Source: Fusibacter paucivorans | Lineage (GTDB): Bacteria > Bacillota > Clostridia > Peptostreptococcales > Acidaminobacteraceae | NCBI RefSeq assembly: GCF_018390735.1 | Contig: NZ_JAHBCL010000021.1 | Location: 1 to 64,000 of the forward strand | DNA: 64,000 nt | Direction: 5' to 3' | Shown here: in pieces, positions 36,507 to 46,169 of the stretch | Layout: every line of letters begins with the position of its first letter | Position numbering within the stretch: the first letter of the stretch is position 1 | Translations under genes and position numbers: made by a program | The notes under the pieces: generated by a model | Database searches by the model: none | The model's input: only the letters and a program-made list of their open reading frames with translations | Told to the model about the DNA's origin: nothing

Positions 36507-39500
36507 TTGGCGAAACGTTTATCGAATAGCGTGGCGATAGCAGCAATCGTATGTTATGCTTTCATTTATATATTGTTTTTTGCAATGCAAAATACAATGG
36601 CTTTGTTGCTTCTTAAGCCGGTTGCCGCCGTTATGGCTGCCGTCTTTTTGAAGTTTTTTGTTCAAATGACACCGGAGCATGCCGCAACGGAGAAAAGCAT
36701 TCGAGTAACATTTCTCATCTGGATTGTTGCCGATATTTTTTCAGTGATCAACGCATTTTTTTTCCATGCAGTGAATCCCTTAATACTCAACATTGAACTG
36801 AGTCTTTACCTGCTGGTGAGGATTAGTCTGTTGATCGCTTGTTTGAAATTGTACTTGGCACTGACAAAACATTATAATCGATTTCAGATTATTGCAGATG
36901 TTTTGACCATTGTCGTGTGTATTGCTACAGAAATTTGGCTGGTATTTTTAAATGTACGGGCTGAAGGAACTGTCATGCGCAATTGGATGTTAATCAGCCG
37001 CGGTGATGAACGAACGATCATTGCATTTTTATTTTTGGTCAACGGTATGATGATAATGGGAACGCTGTTAATTGCTTGGTTTCATTTTCAAAAAAAGGCA
37101 ATGACACTGGGACAGCGAATGATTATGATCAGTGTTGCCGGGATCGCGGCTATTGACGTAATGTTGGCGTTGAACCCTCCATTATTGCTTGGCAATGAAA
37201 GCGTTGATGCAATGAGAATAGGTATGGTCATTCTATTTGGCATTGGGGCATTGCTGTTTAATCAATATCAGCATGCACTCCATTTTTTAGCCAACCGAAA
37301 TGACCACTCAAAGTATGGCATGTGGGAAAATGCGTTATACTTGCTTTCCTATCCGCTTTTTTTGGTGGTCATTATTGGATTTGATGCGACGATTCTATTG
37401 TATTTCTCTTATATTGCCTTTTATGTTGTCTCTTGTCTTTATGTAAAGCAAATTGAGGTTACAAATCAATTGCTTGCTGAAGAAATAAAATATAACAAAC
37501 AGCTGAAAATATATTCTGATGTTATTGACCAAGCGCCAATGTCTATTGTCATAACCGATATAGAAGGCAATATTGAGTATGTCAATCAGTATTTCTCCGA
37601 TGTAACAGGTTATACCCCGGAAGAAGCAAGAGGGAAAAATCCAAGAATTCTCAAATCTGAAAAAACACCGTCAGAAGTCTATACGGCTTTGTGGGAAAAG
37701 CTGACCAATGGCGAAAAGTGGGAAGGCGAGTTTATCAATATCAATAAGCTTGGTCAGGTTTATGAAGAACGTGCGATTATATTACCTGTCAAAAATGAAT
37801 CCAATAAAATAACGAATTATGTTGGCATTAAAGAAAACATTTCTGAATCCAATAAAATTCGCAAGCAACTCTCTAACCAAAGTTATTTTACATCCCAATT
37901 ACTCGATACGATTCCCAGTGCGATCTTTTATGTTTCAGCAAATGATATTTTTTTAGGGGCTAATGCAGCTTGCAAAAGTATTTATGGGGTTCATGATGAA
38001 GAGATGATCGGTATGAAACTAGAGCATGCGCCATGGATGAACGGAGAGCGTTATCAGCATTTTGTACAAATGAAGCAAGAAGCATTGCGTCAAAAATCAC
38101 CATGTACGCGTCAAGTTCAACGCCAAACGGGCTTTGGGACATTTGCGAGCATTTTATACAGTGTTAGTCCATTTTATCTGGCAGATGGCCGCGTTGGCGG
38201 CTTCTTGGCTGTGATGACGGATATTAGCGATTTGAAGGAGAAGGAAGAAGCGCTTGAAATAGCACTGAAACAGGCGAATGAGGCAACAGAAGTCAAATCT
38301 CAGTTTTTGGCGAATATGAGCCATGAAATTAGAACACCGATGAATGCCATTATCGGCATGTCCTATCTTGCTCTCAAAACGAACTTGGATTTGCGGCAAC
38401 GTGACTATATTAATAAAATTAACACGGCGGCAAACGCATTGCTTAGAATTATCAACGATGTTCTGGACTTTTCTAAAATTGAGTCTGGGAAATTAGATTT
38501 GGAACATGTTGCATTTGACTTAGATACAGTGGTTGCGGATTCGATTAACCTGATGGTTCAGCGGGCACATGAAAAACAGCTTGAGTTCCTCTACCATCTG
38601 CCGATTGGTATACCAAGGCGATTAAGCGGGGACTCATTACGCCTCGGGCAGATTTTAACCAATCTAGTCAGCAATGCCGTTAAGTTTACGCAGCAAGGCG
38701 AAATTGAAATAGATGTCAGCGAAGTAGAACGGCGAGAAAAAGAGATTTGTCTGAGATTTGAGGTCAGGGACACGGGTATAGATATACCAAAGGAAAAAAT
38801 TGATAAGCTCTTTGATGCTTTTACACAGTCAGACAGTTCAACAACTCGTCAATTTGGCGGAACGGGACTGGGCTTGACAATTTGCAAGCAGCTGGTCGAA
38901 ATGATGGGCGGCAGGATTTGGATAGAGAGTATCGTCGGCAAGGGCAGTGTCTTCAGTTTTACCGCATGGTTTGAAGTTCAGGAAGAGGATCATTTACAAC
39001 AGCAGCTCATAGAAAACGAGGTCAGTGATATGAAAGTTTTAATCGTTGATGACAACAGTGCGGCACGTGAAATTATTTCCGAATATTTTTATGCAATGGG
39101 TTTCCAAGCAAATTCAGTTTCTACGGGTGAGGATGCCCTGTATTTAATTGCGGCGTCAGACAAAGCGAATCCTTATGATGCTGTTTTTATTGATTGGAAA
39201 ATGCCTGAAAGTGATGGAATCGATGTCGTCCGAAAAATTAACAGCTTGGAAAATCTGAGACACAAACCTGCAATGGTACTTATAACGGCCTATGATATGA
39301 ATGAAATGATGAAACAGGCTGAGGGGTTGGGGGTGTCTTATTTTCTTGCGAAACCTGTTAACCAGTCAACCCTATACGATACCATTGTCAAAATTGGAAA
39401 GCCGCATACCGTATCAAGTGATGAAGTCACTAAGGATATTCGTGATGAAACACCTCAGTATCCATTAGCCGGCCTCCACGTACTATTAGCAGAAGATAAT

Positions 39501-40475
39501 GAAATTAATCAACAAATAGCCTATGAACTGTTAAATGGCCAAGGGGTAGCGGTTGCCATCGCAGGGAATGGTGATGAAGCCATTGAGATGTTTAAGCATG
39601 CAGAGGTTGTGTATGATTTAATTTTAATGGATTTGCAAATGCCGATCAAAGACGGCTTTACAGCTACAAAAGAGATCAGACAGATGAATCAAACGATTCC
39701 AATAGTCGCCATGACGGCTAGAACTATGCTTCAAGAAAAAGATTTGTGTTATCAGGTTGGTATGAATGCGCATATTGCAAAGCCGATTAACCCAGATGAT
39801 CTGTTCAAAACGCTTTTAAACTGTGTGCCGCCCTCTCGTTTAGAGGAGCTCACAGTAGTTGAAGCAAATCATTTAGAGGCAGATGAACACCAGATTCAGA
39901 TTGATGGTATAAATACTGCTGATGGACTTAATCGTGTTTCAAATAATCTAAAACTATATGAGAAGTTATTAAGAAATTTTGTTTCGAATCATAGCGACAC
40001 AGCCGAAAAAATAGAAAATGCTATCAAGAATATGCAATATGATTCCGTTGAACAGCTCTCTCACATGCTTCGCGGTGTAGCGGGAAATATTGGTGCGGCA
40101 ACTATACAGACATTGTGCGCGTCAATGGAGCGAAATGCAAAGACAGTGAAGGATTATGCTGTTTTAATCAGATTAAATCAGCAACTGAAAGCTGAAATAC
40201 ACCATGTAACACAAGGTATTATCAATGATCCATGCTTTAATGACGATGCGACAGTGTTCACAAAGGAAAATTTGAACGCCGGTGAAGTCATTGGTAAGCT
40301 TTTACAACTGCTTGAAGAAGGTGACAGTGATGCAAATGAATACTTTGAGACCATTCGACAAATTGTCAGAGAACGCTTTGGACCGCAGGGTTGCGATCAA
40401 ATCGCTTTATGTATAAACAATTATGTTTATGACGAAGCGATACAATTGTTGAAGACGCCGTTAGAAGAGGAATGA
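36507..40475 (+). CDS. Hybrid sensor histidine kinase (PAS, REC, REC, Hpt)
   Basis: Membrane phosphorelay protein of 1322 residues. About eight hydrophobic segments fill residues 10-310. PAS domains follow at about 335-445 and 455-575. HisKA has the phospho-accepting H606 in N-M-S-H-E-I-R-T-P. The ATPase domain has an N box (L-V-S-N-A-V-K-F) and G boxes (R-D-T-G-I-D-I-P, F-G-G-T-G-L-G-L). The first receiver has D896 and the second D1042. The Hpt domain has H1186 in L-S-H-M-L-R-G-V-A-G-N. It starts with TTG behind a G-rich SD. The usual lysine after the Hpt histidine is arginine here. The next gene, a REC-HD-GYP protein overlapping closely, is a likely phosphorelay target. The signal is unknown. 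Confidence 0.93.
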   Translation: MAKRLSNSVAIAAIVCYAFIYILFFAMQNTMALLLLKPVAAVMAAVFLKFFVQMTPEHAATEKSIRVTFLIWIVADIFSVINAFFFHAVNPLILNIELSLYLLVRISLLIACLKLYLALTKHYNRFQIIADVLTIVVCIATEIWLVFLNVRAEGTVMRNWMLISRGDERTIIAFLFLVNGMMIMGTLLIAWFHFQKKAMTLGQRMIMISVAGIAAIDVMLALNPPLLLGNESVDAMRIGMVILFGIGALLFNQYQHALHFLANRNDHSKYGMWENALYLLSYPLFLVVIIGFDATILLYFSYIAFYVVSCLYVKQIEVTNQLLAEEIKYNKQLKIYSDVIDQAPMSIVITDIEGNIEYVNQYFSDVTGYTPEEARGKNPRILKSEKTPSEVYTALWEKLTNGEKWEGEFININKLGQVYEERAIILPVKNESNKITNYVGIKENISESNKIRKQLSNQSYFTSQLLDTIPSAIFYVSANDIFLGANAACKSIYGVHDEEMIGMKLEHAPWMNGERYQHFVQMKQEALRQKSPCTRQVQRQTGFGTFASILYSVSPFYLADGRVGGFLAVMTDISDLKEKEEALEIALKQANEATEVKSQFLANMSHEIRTPMNAIIGMSYLALKTNLDLRQRDYINKINTAANALLRIINDVLDFSKIESGKLDLEHVAFDLDTVVADSINLMVQRAHEKQLEFLYHLPIGIPRRLSGDSLRLGQILTNLVSNAVKFTQQGEIEIDVSEVERREKEICLRFEVRDTGIDIPKEKIDKLFDAFTQSDSSTTRQFGGTGLGLTICKQLVEMMGGRIWIESIVGKGSVFSFTAWFEVQEEDHLQQQLIENEVSDMKVLIVDDNSAAREIISEYFYAMGFQANSVSTGEDALYLIAASDKANPYDAVFIDWKMPESDGIDVVRKINSLENLRHKPAMVLITAYDMNEMMKQAEGLGVSYFLAKPVNQSTLYDTIVKIGKPHTVSSDEVTKDIRDETPQYPLAGLHVLLAEDNEINQQIAYELLNGQGVAVAIAGNGDEAIEMFKHAEVVYDLILMDLQMPIKDGFTATKEIRQMNQTIPIVAMTARTMLQEKDLCYQVGMNAHIAKPINPDDLFKTLLNCVPPSRLEELTVVEANHLEADEHQIQIDGINTADGLNRVSNNLKLYEKLLRNFVSNHSDTAEKIENAIKNMQYDSVEQLSHMLRGVAGNIGAATIQTLCASMERNAKTVKDYAVLIRLNQQLKAEIHHVTQGIINDPCFNDDATVFTKENLNAGEVIGKLLQLLEEGDSDANEYFETIRQIVRERFGPQGCDQIALCINNYVYDEAIQLLKTPLEEE

Positions 40476-40483
40476 GGCATATA

Positions 40484-41572
40484 ATGAATGATGCACAAGT
40501 TGTTTTGGTTGTTGATGACACCCCAGACAATATTACTTTGATGAGTGGTTTACTGAAAGATCATTATAAAGTTAGAGTTGCTTTAAACGGTCAAAAGGCA
40601 ATTGAAATGATGCAGAAAAAATTACCGGATATCATTTTGCTTGACATTATGATGCCGATAATGGATGGCTATGAGACTTGCAGGATTATCAAGTCAAATC
40701 CGGATTGGATGGCTATTCCCATTATCTTTCTAACATCTAAGAATGAAGTCGAAGACGAGAGCAAAGGGTTCGAACTTGGTGCATCAGATTATATTAGCAA
40801 GCCGGTTAACCCTATTATTTTACTTTCCAGAATCAAAACACATCTTTCGTTAAAAGCGGCGAATGATTTTCTAAAAGATCAAAATCAATATTTGGAAAAA
40901 GAGATTTCAAGGCGGGCGAAAGAAGTCGCACTTATTCAAGAGGTATCCATTATGGCGATGGCTTCACTTGCAGAAATTAGAGATCTCGAAACAGGATATC
41001 ACTTGCAGCGAACCAAAATGTATGTAGCAGCACTATGCGATCAAATCATCACCGATGGTGCCTATACAGCGGACTTGAGTCGTGAAAATGCTGATTTAAT
41101 CATTGCTTCAGCGCCGTTGCATGACATCGGAAAAATCGGTATTCCCGATTCTATTCTGCTGAAGCCAGGGAAATTTACAAAAGAAGAATTTGAGATGATG
41201 AAGCTGCATACCGTTTTAGGGAAAAAGGCGATCTTAAAAGCAGAGAGGCTGTTATATCAGCAAGAGTCATTTTTACGCTATCCAATCGAGATTGTTTTTT
41301 CCCACCATGAAAAATGGGATGGCAGCGGTTATCCAGTGGGGCTGAGAGGCGAAGCAATTCCCATTTCTGCAAGAATTGTCGCTATTGCAGATGTCTATGA
41401 TGCACTTGTAAGTGAACGCGTTTATAAAAGTGCCTATTCACATGAACAAGCGGTTGAAATGATCAAATTGGAATCAGGTAAGCATTTCGATCCGAAAATA
41501 GTCGATGCCTTTTTAAAAGTTGAAGAAAAGTTTCATGAAATTGCAGTGACGTATAGAGATCTGCCTCAATGA
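40484..41572 (+). CDS. Response regulator with HD-GYP phosphodiesterase domain
   Basis: Cytoplasmic regulator of 362 residues. The REC domain has D11-D12 and the phospho-acceptor D54 (L-L-D-I-M-M-P). The HD-GYP domain has H213-D214 in L-H-D-I-G-K-I-G-I-P and H-H-E-K-W-D-G-S-G-Y-P near residue 275, so both catalytic signatures are intact, predicting cyclic di-GMP hydrolysis. An earlier ATG, 12 bases upstream, overlaps the kinase stop; the one used is better spaced from GAGG. It is co-transcribed with the kinase before it and the GGDEF-HD protein after it. Confidence 0.93.
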   Translation: MNDAQVVLVVDDTPDNITLMSGLLKDHYKVRVALNGQKAIEMMQKKLPDIILLDIMMPIMDGYETCRIIKSNPDWMAIPIIFLTSKNEVEDESKGFELGASDYISKPVNPIILLSRIKTHLSLKAANDFLKDQNQYLEKEISRRAKEVALIQEVSIMAMASLAEIRDLETGYHLQRTKMYVAALCDQIITDGAYTADLSRENADLIIASAPLHDIGKIGIPDSILLKPGKFTKEEFEMMKLHTVLGKKAILKAERLLYQQESFLRYPIEIVFSHHEKWDGSGYPVGLRGEAIPISARIVAIADVYDALVSERVYKSAYSHEQAVEMIKLESGKHFDPKIVDAFLKVEEKFHEIAVTYRDLPQ

Positions 41573-41591
41573 AAAGGATTTGGGAGTTCTT

Positions 41592-44042
41592 ATGAAAATT
41601 AGGACAAAGCTTATTTATTACATTTTGATTTGTTTATCCATTGGCGTTATTGGTGCAATTGTTGTTGTGGCGGCAGTTTCGATACCATACCTTACCAATG
41701 AGGAAACGAAGAAAGTTCATAATGATATTGACAAGATGTCCGCCATTCTAAATGCAGAATTCGATTCACTGGGGCGGACACAACGAGATTGGAGCCTCTG
41801 GGACGATACCTATGATTTCATTAGTGGTAATTTGGACAGCTATGCCACTGACAATCTGGGAGATGAAACACTGGCGCAGCTAGATCTCGTAAGCATGATT
41901 TTCTGTGATAAAAGTGGCAATATCATTTATAACGGCTCTATTGATGATGCGAGCTCAAATGTCAATACAATGATTATTGCGCAGAATGCATTCGAAATTT
42001 TAACAAAAGGCGTAACGGCAGAACAAATTCACTCCGGTCTTTCGCTGGTGGACGGCAAGCTTTATTTAATTTCTGTTGAAGGAACGACAAATACGGCGCA
42101 ATCAGTTCCTCATAATGGTTATCTAATTCTGGTAAGGGCACTTGATGATCGGTTTTTTACTTATTTAGAGCAATTGCTGGAGTCTGATATTGCTTTACAA
42201 TTTGTGGAAGGCGATACGATGCAGCGGTTTAACGGTGTCACAGTAGGTGAGATACAACGTGAGGGGATGCAGCTATCCTATACAGGCCGTGCAAATGATC
42301 TTCTTAGAAATGGCATGGTATTATTTGTTTTTAATCATGAACGAACCTCGTTTATGGAAGCAATTAAAACATTAAAAACGGTAAGCCTTGCCCTTTGTGT
42401 GATGTTCTTCTTCATTGGCATTGGAACCGTTTTTGTTGTGAGCAGGAGAGAAGTGAAGCGCATCACATATCTAAGCGATTTTGTTCAAAACGTCGTAACA
42501 CAGGAAAATCTGTCTTTAAGAACAAAGATGAGCGGGAACGATGAACTGACGCAACTAGGTGAAAACATCAATCATATGCTGTTTGACCTTGAAAAGAATT
42601 ATCGGGCGATCCAAAAAAATGATGAACATCTGAAAATGATTATGGAAGCGACAAATGACGGCTATTTTGATTATGATCTCGATAAAGATATAATGACGAT
42701 TAGTCCAGGGTGGTATACACATCTTGGCTACGATGAAAACGACAATGAACCCTTTGGCAGAGACCGTGTTCTCAATACGATTTTAGAAGAAGATCGTGTG
42801 GCATTTATAAATGACTTCAATGCCTATTTGGGAAAGAATACAGGCATATTTTATAAAGAATTAAGAGCTTATAAAGCGACGCGTGGATTTCTATGGGTGT
42901 TGGTAAGAGGTCGTGCGGTGTCAGCAGATGCAACAGGAAGACCTACGCGTTTCGTCGGCAGTTTCATGGACATTACGGAGAAAAAAATCGAAGAAGACAG
43001 CAACCAATATCTACGCGAATCCGATCCGGTGACGGGGATAAATAATCGCGCATTTATTGAAAAACTGCTGTTGCAGATTAATACGGTGGAAGCATTTGCA
43101 GCTTATTGTGTAATGATGCTGGATGTCAATGGACTAAAACTCATAAATGATGCGTTTGGTCTTCAAGAGGGAAATCGATTGCTTAAGACGATTGGCGACA
43201 TTTTAAAGCTTTGTTGTGGGGATAGTGACATATCCGCAAGATGGGGCAGCGACGAGTTTATCATTCTTGTCAAAAACGATAGAACTTATGCGGATACGCT
43301 GATGGATACCATAAAAAAAGAAATTGATAATTTGTACATGTTTCCAATTAAGATTAGTGTTGCATTTGGGTGTGCTAATGTGATGGATGAGGATGCCGGT
43401 ATTGAAAATATCATCACGAGGGCAGAAGAAACAATGTACCAAAATAAATTACTTGAGCACAGAAGTTTTAGAAATGGAATCGTTGCTCCATTTGAGCAGC
43501 TTTTATACCATATGAAAATTGAAACGCCGGAACGCGTTAAACGCAGGTTGTCGCTTTGTCGGCTCATGCGTGATGCGATGCATTTGTCACCTGAGGAAGG
43601 CGACGCGCTAATGCTGCTGACGCTGTTGCATAATGTTGGGAAAGCAGCTGCATCGGAAGTAAGCGCATCAGCAGCAGATGATCAGACAGTAAAGACGCAG
43701 AAAGAAGCGGATTTAGAAAAAGGCAGCCGCATATTAAAAAATGTGCCGGAAGTTGCTCACATCGCGAATGACATCCTTTATCATGAAGCGCATTACGATG
43801 GTACGGGTATACCGATGGGAGCGTCAAGAGATTCGATACCGCTAAATGCCAGAATCAGTACAGTCATTTGCTATTTTGATGACTTAATAACAGCGGCTGA
43901 GATCGTTAGTGAAGCCGGCATTGATGAAGCAAAATCTCAGATTAGACAGCGCTCTGGAAAATCATTTGATCCGCAAATCGTTGAAACTTTTATTCGTATC
44001 ATTGATCAATGGTGGCAACAATTGGACAAAATGGGATCATAA
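41592..44042 (+). CDS. CHASE4-HAMP-PAS-GGDEF-HD signalling protein with degenerate motifs
   Basis: Membrane protein of 816 residues. TM1 spans about residues 8-32. A CHASE4 sensor follows (R-D-W-S-L-W-D-D-T-Y-D-F), then TM2 near 262-285, HAMP, PAS (about 350-470), GGDEF and an HD-GYP-like domain. The GGDEF motif is G-S-D-E-F (552-556) and no R-x-x-D inhibitory site stands before it. The HD motif reads H-N-V-G-K (H680, N681 in place of D), and G-Y-P is G-I-P (residues 739-741). Diguanylate cyclase activity is thus possible but phosphodiesterase activity is probably lost, leaving a regulatory or scaffold domain. An upstream in-frame TTG is passed over in favour of ATG with GGGAG upstream. Confidence 0.88.
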   Translation: MKIRTKLIYYILICLSIGVIGAIVVVAAVSIPYLTNEETKKVHNDIDKMSAILNAEFDSLGRTQRDWSLWDDTYDFISGNLDSYATDNLGDETLAQLDLVSMIFCDKSGNIIYNGSIDDASSNVNTMIIAQNAFEILTKGVTAEQIHSGLSLVDGKLYLISVEGTTNTAQSVPHNGYLILVRALDDRFFTYLEQLLESDIALQFVEGDTMQRFNGVTVGEIQREGMQLSYTGRANDLLRNGMVLFVFNHERTSFMEAIKTLKTVSLALCVMFFFIGIGTVFVVSRREVKRITYLSDFVQNVVTQENLSLRTKMSGNDELTQLGENINHMLFDLEKNYRAIQKNDEHLKMIMEATNDGYFDYDLDKDIMTISPGWYTHLGYDENDNEPFGRDRVLNTILEEDRVAFINDFNAYLGKNTGIFYKELRAYKATRGFLWVLVRGRAVSADATGRPTRFVGSFMDITEKKIEEDSNQYLRESDPVTGINNRAFIEKLLLQINTVEAFAAYCVMMLDVNGLKLINDAFGLQEGNRLLKTIGDILKLCCGDSDISARWGSDEFIILVKNDRTYADTLMDTIKKEIDNLYMFPIKISVAFGCANVMDEDAGIENIITRAEETMYQNKLLEHRSFRNGIVAPFEQLLYHMKIETPERVKRRLSLCRLMRDAMHLSPEEGDALMLLTLLHNVGKAAASEVSASAADDQTVKTQKEADLEKGSRILKNVPEVAHIANDILYHEAHYDGTGIPMGASRDSIPLNARISTVICYFDDLITAAEIVSEAGIDEAKSQIRQRSGKSFDPQIVETFIRIIDQWWQQLDKMGS

Positions 44043-44068
44043 GGGGACAAAACACTTGTTTGCAAATG

Positions 44069-44078
44069 TACAATTGTA
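44069..44078. promoter_or_regulatory. Short palindrome before second chemoreceptor gene
   Basis: TACAATTGTA is a perfect 10-bp palindrome about 70 bp upstream of the -10 box. It could be chance in AT-rich sequence. Confidence 0.2.
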
Positions 44079-44139
44079 AATAAGTTGTGACCATCATTAA
44101 CAATATGTGAAAAACGCTCTCAATTAGTAAGCACTGTGA

Positions 44140-44176
44140 TATAATTCTCACAGGTTTGTTTACAATCATAAACAAA
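44140..44176 (+). promoter_or_regulatory. -10 box and operator-like palindrome of second chemoreceptor
   Basis: TATAAT lies at 44140-44145 without a good -35. Just downstream TTTGTTTA (44155-44162) and TAAACAAA (44169-44176) form a perfect 8-bp inverted repeat around CAATCA, placed at the expected transcription start. It could be an operator or a 5' stabilising hairpin. Confidence 0.45.
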
Positions 44177-44205
44177 TACTTTGCTGCTAGAATTGAGGAT
44201 CCCTT

Positions 44206-45762
44206 ATGATTAGTAAAAGAGTACAGCGAATGATGTTCATCGCGATTGCGTTGATATTGCTCCAAGGCGCTATTGGTGAAATCAGCAGTTATATCACAAT
44301 AAAGCAGTTGGGTGATCTCGAAGAACTCAATGCATCGGCGAGTGCCTTAAATGAACTGCGTGTCGATGTCATAACATCAAGCTCCATTAGCGTTGAACAG
44401 GCAGAAATAAATCGCACGACTATCGAGAATGGTATTCGCGTCGCTGAAAAATTTGAGGATGATGCGATGCAGGCGAAGATGCAGCGCGTTTCTGAAGCAT
44501 TTGAGCACTATATGACGTCACATGATCAATCGTCTGGTGAGGCGATGCTTACAGATTTATCTGAACTCGTGACATATTCTAATACCGCATATGAAACGAT
44601 TCACGAAGAAATGATGGCGGGAATTCTTTGGAAGAACCAGATTACCATTGCCATTATCATTGTGTTTTTGCTCATCATGTGGCTATGGGGCAGAAGACTG
44701 GTTCGCGTGATTGTCAAAAAAATTGACGATCAGAAAATATTGATTGAAACCTTTGCAAATGGAGAGATCAATCAAGCGTTGCCGGATAACGATACTTCTG
44801 AATTCCGTACTATTATTGATGCCATTCGAACAGCTTCGCACAGTATTTCGGATATTATTAACGGTATCAATCAAAATCTTTATCATACGAAATCAGAGAT
44901 GAAAGCATTATCAGAGGATTTAAACGATGAACAAGAACAGATGACGCAGTTAATGGATGGCTATGCGAGAAATGTGATGCAGTTGGTGCAGAATATTGAA
45001 CAGATTAATCGGACGACGAACGAAATTGCAAGTGGCGCAACAGAGATTGCAGCATCCGCAACAAAGTCGGCAGATGCTTCAGGCGAGGCGCTCGCCAATA
45101 GCAGTGAATCGAAAATCAAAGTGGATGAAATGGCTGGGGCGCTTGAAATGGCTCAAAAGGAAGTCCTTACGATCGATTCGAGTGTAACGTCGCTTTCCAA
45201 AGCGTTTGATGAAATTGTGGATCTTGTCGGAGCGATTAAGGGTGTGTCATCACAAATTAATCTGCTTGCGTTAAATGCAGCTATAGAAGCCGCTCGTGCA
45301 GGAGAAGCCGGCAGAGGTTTTGCCGTGGTTTCGGAAGAAATTCGAAAACTTTCCGATGAGACGGATCAACTGACAGAAAATATCGAAAAAGTGACTCAGA
45401 CCATGGTTGCCAGAATAGGTGATGTAAGTGAAAATGTGGCTAAAGCAGGCGAAGAGGCAGCACATGGTGTTTCATTGGCGGAATCGACGACGCTTTTAAT
45501 TGATCAATCACTTGTTAGTGTCACAAAACTCAGTGAAAGCATTCGTGATATTGCAGCGATCACGCAAGAGCAGGCAGCTGGGACAGAAGAAATTGCAGCA
45601 ACAATCGACGTCACTTCTCAGACAGCCAATCAAATGTCAGCTGACAGTGAAGTCCTCGGTTCGAATTTTGCAAAAGTACTGGAAAAATCAAAAGATGCAT
45701 CAAAGTCAGTTGGAAAAAACCTCGACGAAATTAGAAGACGCATGCAGTATTTTAAAATCTAA
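44206..45762 (+). CDS. Methyl-accepting chemotaxis protein
   Basis: Chemoreceptor of 518 residues. TM1 lies at about residues 8-30 and TM2 at about 140-162. The short, mostly helical extracellular part between them (about 110 residues) resembles a four-helix-bundle sensor. A HAMP-like region and a long coiled coil follow. The signalling tip has [32 protein letters not shown]. Ligand unknown. It lies 164 bp after the CHASE4-GGDEF gene and has its own putative promoter and terminator, so it is probably a separate unit. Confidence 0.94.
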   Translation: MISKRVQRMMFIAIALILLQGAIGEISSYITIKQLGDLEELNASASALNELRVDVITSSSISVEQAEINRTTIENGIRVAEKFEDDAMQAKMQRVSEAFEHYMTSHDQSSGEAMLTDLSELVTYSNTAYETIHEEMMAGILWKNQITIAIIIVFLLIMWLWGRRLVRVIVKKIDDQKILIETFANGEINQALPDNDTSEFRTIIDAIRTASHSISDIINGINQNLYHTKSEMKALSEDLNDEQEQMTQLMDGYARNVMQLVQNIEQINRTTNEIASGATEIAASATKSADASGEALANSSESKIKVDEMAGALEMAQKEVLTIDSSVTSLSKAFDEIVDLVGAIKGVSSQINLLALNAAIEAARAGEAGRGFAVVSEEIRKLSDETDQLTENIEKVTQTMVARIGDVSENVAKAGEEAAHGVSLAESTTLLIDQSLVSVTKLSESIRDIAAITQEQAAGTEEIAATIDVTSQTANQMSADSEVLGSNFAKVLEKSKDASKSVGKNLDEIRRRMQYFKI

Positions 45763-45784
45763 TAACGAACATGCTTGAGAGAAG

Positions 45785-45830
45785 CTCGCCTTACCGCAAT
45801 TCATGAGGAATTGTGATGGCGAGTTTTTTT
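45785..45830 (+). terminator. Terminator of second chemoreceptor gene
   Basis: CTCGCC (45785-45790) and GGCGAG (45818-45823) pair at the base. CGCAATTC/GAATTGTG extend the stem around ATGAG, and seven T follow. Confidence 0.85.
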
Positions 45831-45969
45831 ACAACGGTTTAAGAATAGCGCGCATAAGAATAGTCTCTAAAAGCGGTATGCTTATTCATTACAGCGAAAT
45901 ATAAAGATTTCCTTGATAAAGAGGCGCATAATCTCGGACAAAAAAGAATGAAAAAGTACCAAAAAAGGA

Positions 45970-45998
45970 TTGACGCATTTGTAACATTCCGTTAATAT
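45970..45998 (+). promoter_or_regulatory. Sigma-70 promoter of the nucleoside operon
   Basis: TTGACG (45970-45975), a 17-base spacer and TAATAT (45993-45998). The operators lie about 34 and 110 bases downstream of the expected start, compatible with LacI-type road-blocking or looping. Confidence 0.6.
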
Positions 45999-46038
45999 GT
46001 AGTTAGACATTTAATTAAATTTATTTTTCTGTTGTGAA

Positions 46039-46054
46039 GGTAAAACGTTTTTCC
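46039..46054. promoter_or_regulatory. LacI-type operator, first copy (one mismatch)
   Basis: GGTAAAACGTTTTTCC is a 16-bp near palindrome with the central CG typical of LacI-family sites; one T replaces the A needed for perfect symmetry. It shares its core AAAACGTTTT with the site at 46116. Confidence 0.8.
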
Positions 46055-46115
46055 AATGTGGGGGAAGCATTGATCTTGTAAGGAAAGTAGACTTAATTAT
46101 TTTTTTGGCATCAAA

Positions 46116-46129
46116 GTAAAACGTTTTAC
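46116..46129. promoter_or_regulatory. LacI-type operator, second copy (perfect)
   Basis: GTAAAACGTTTTAC is a perfect 14-bp palindrome centred 76 bp from the first copy and 47 bp before the lipoprotein start. The LacI protein encoded at 55587 in the same cluster is the likely ligand (inference). Confidence 0.85.
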
Positions 46130-46169
46130 CAAGAAAAAGCGGGTAATGAACTTGTAGGAGGAAAGAAGC

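Larger units (their letters stand above)
45763..46169 (+). promoter_or_regulatory. Control region of the nucleoside operon
   Basis: This 407-bp gap holds the chemoreceptor terminator, a promoter and two LacI-type operators, each listed separately. The leader from the putative transcription start (about 46005) to the lipoprotein ATG is about 165 bases. No other structured element was recognised. Confidence 0.7.
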
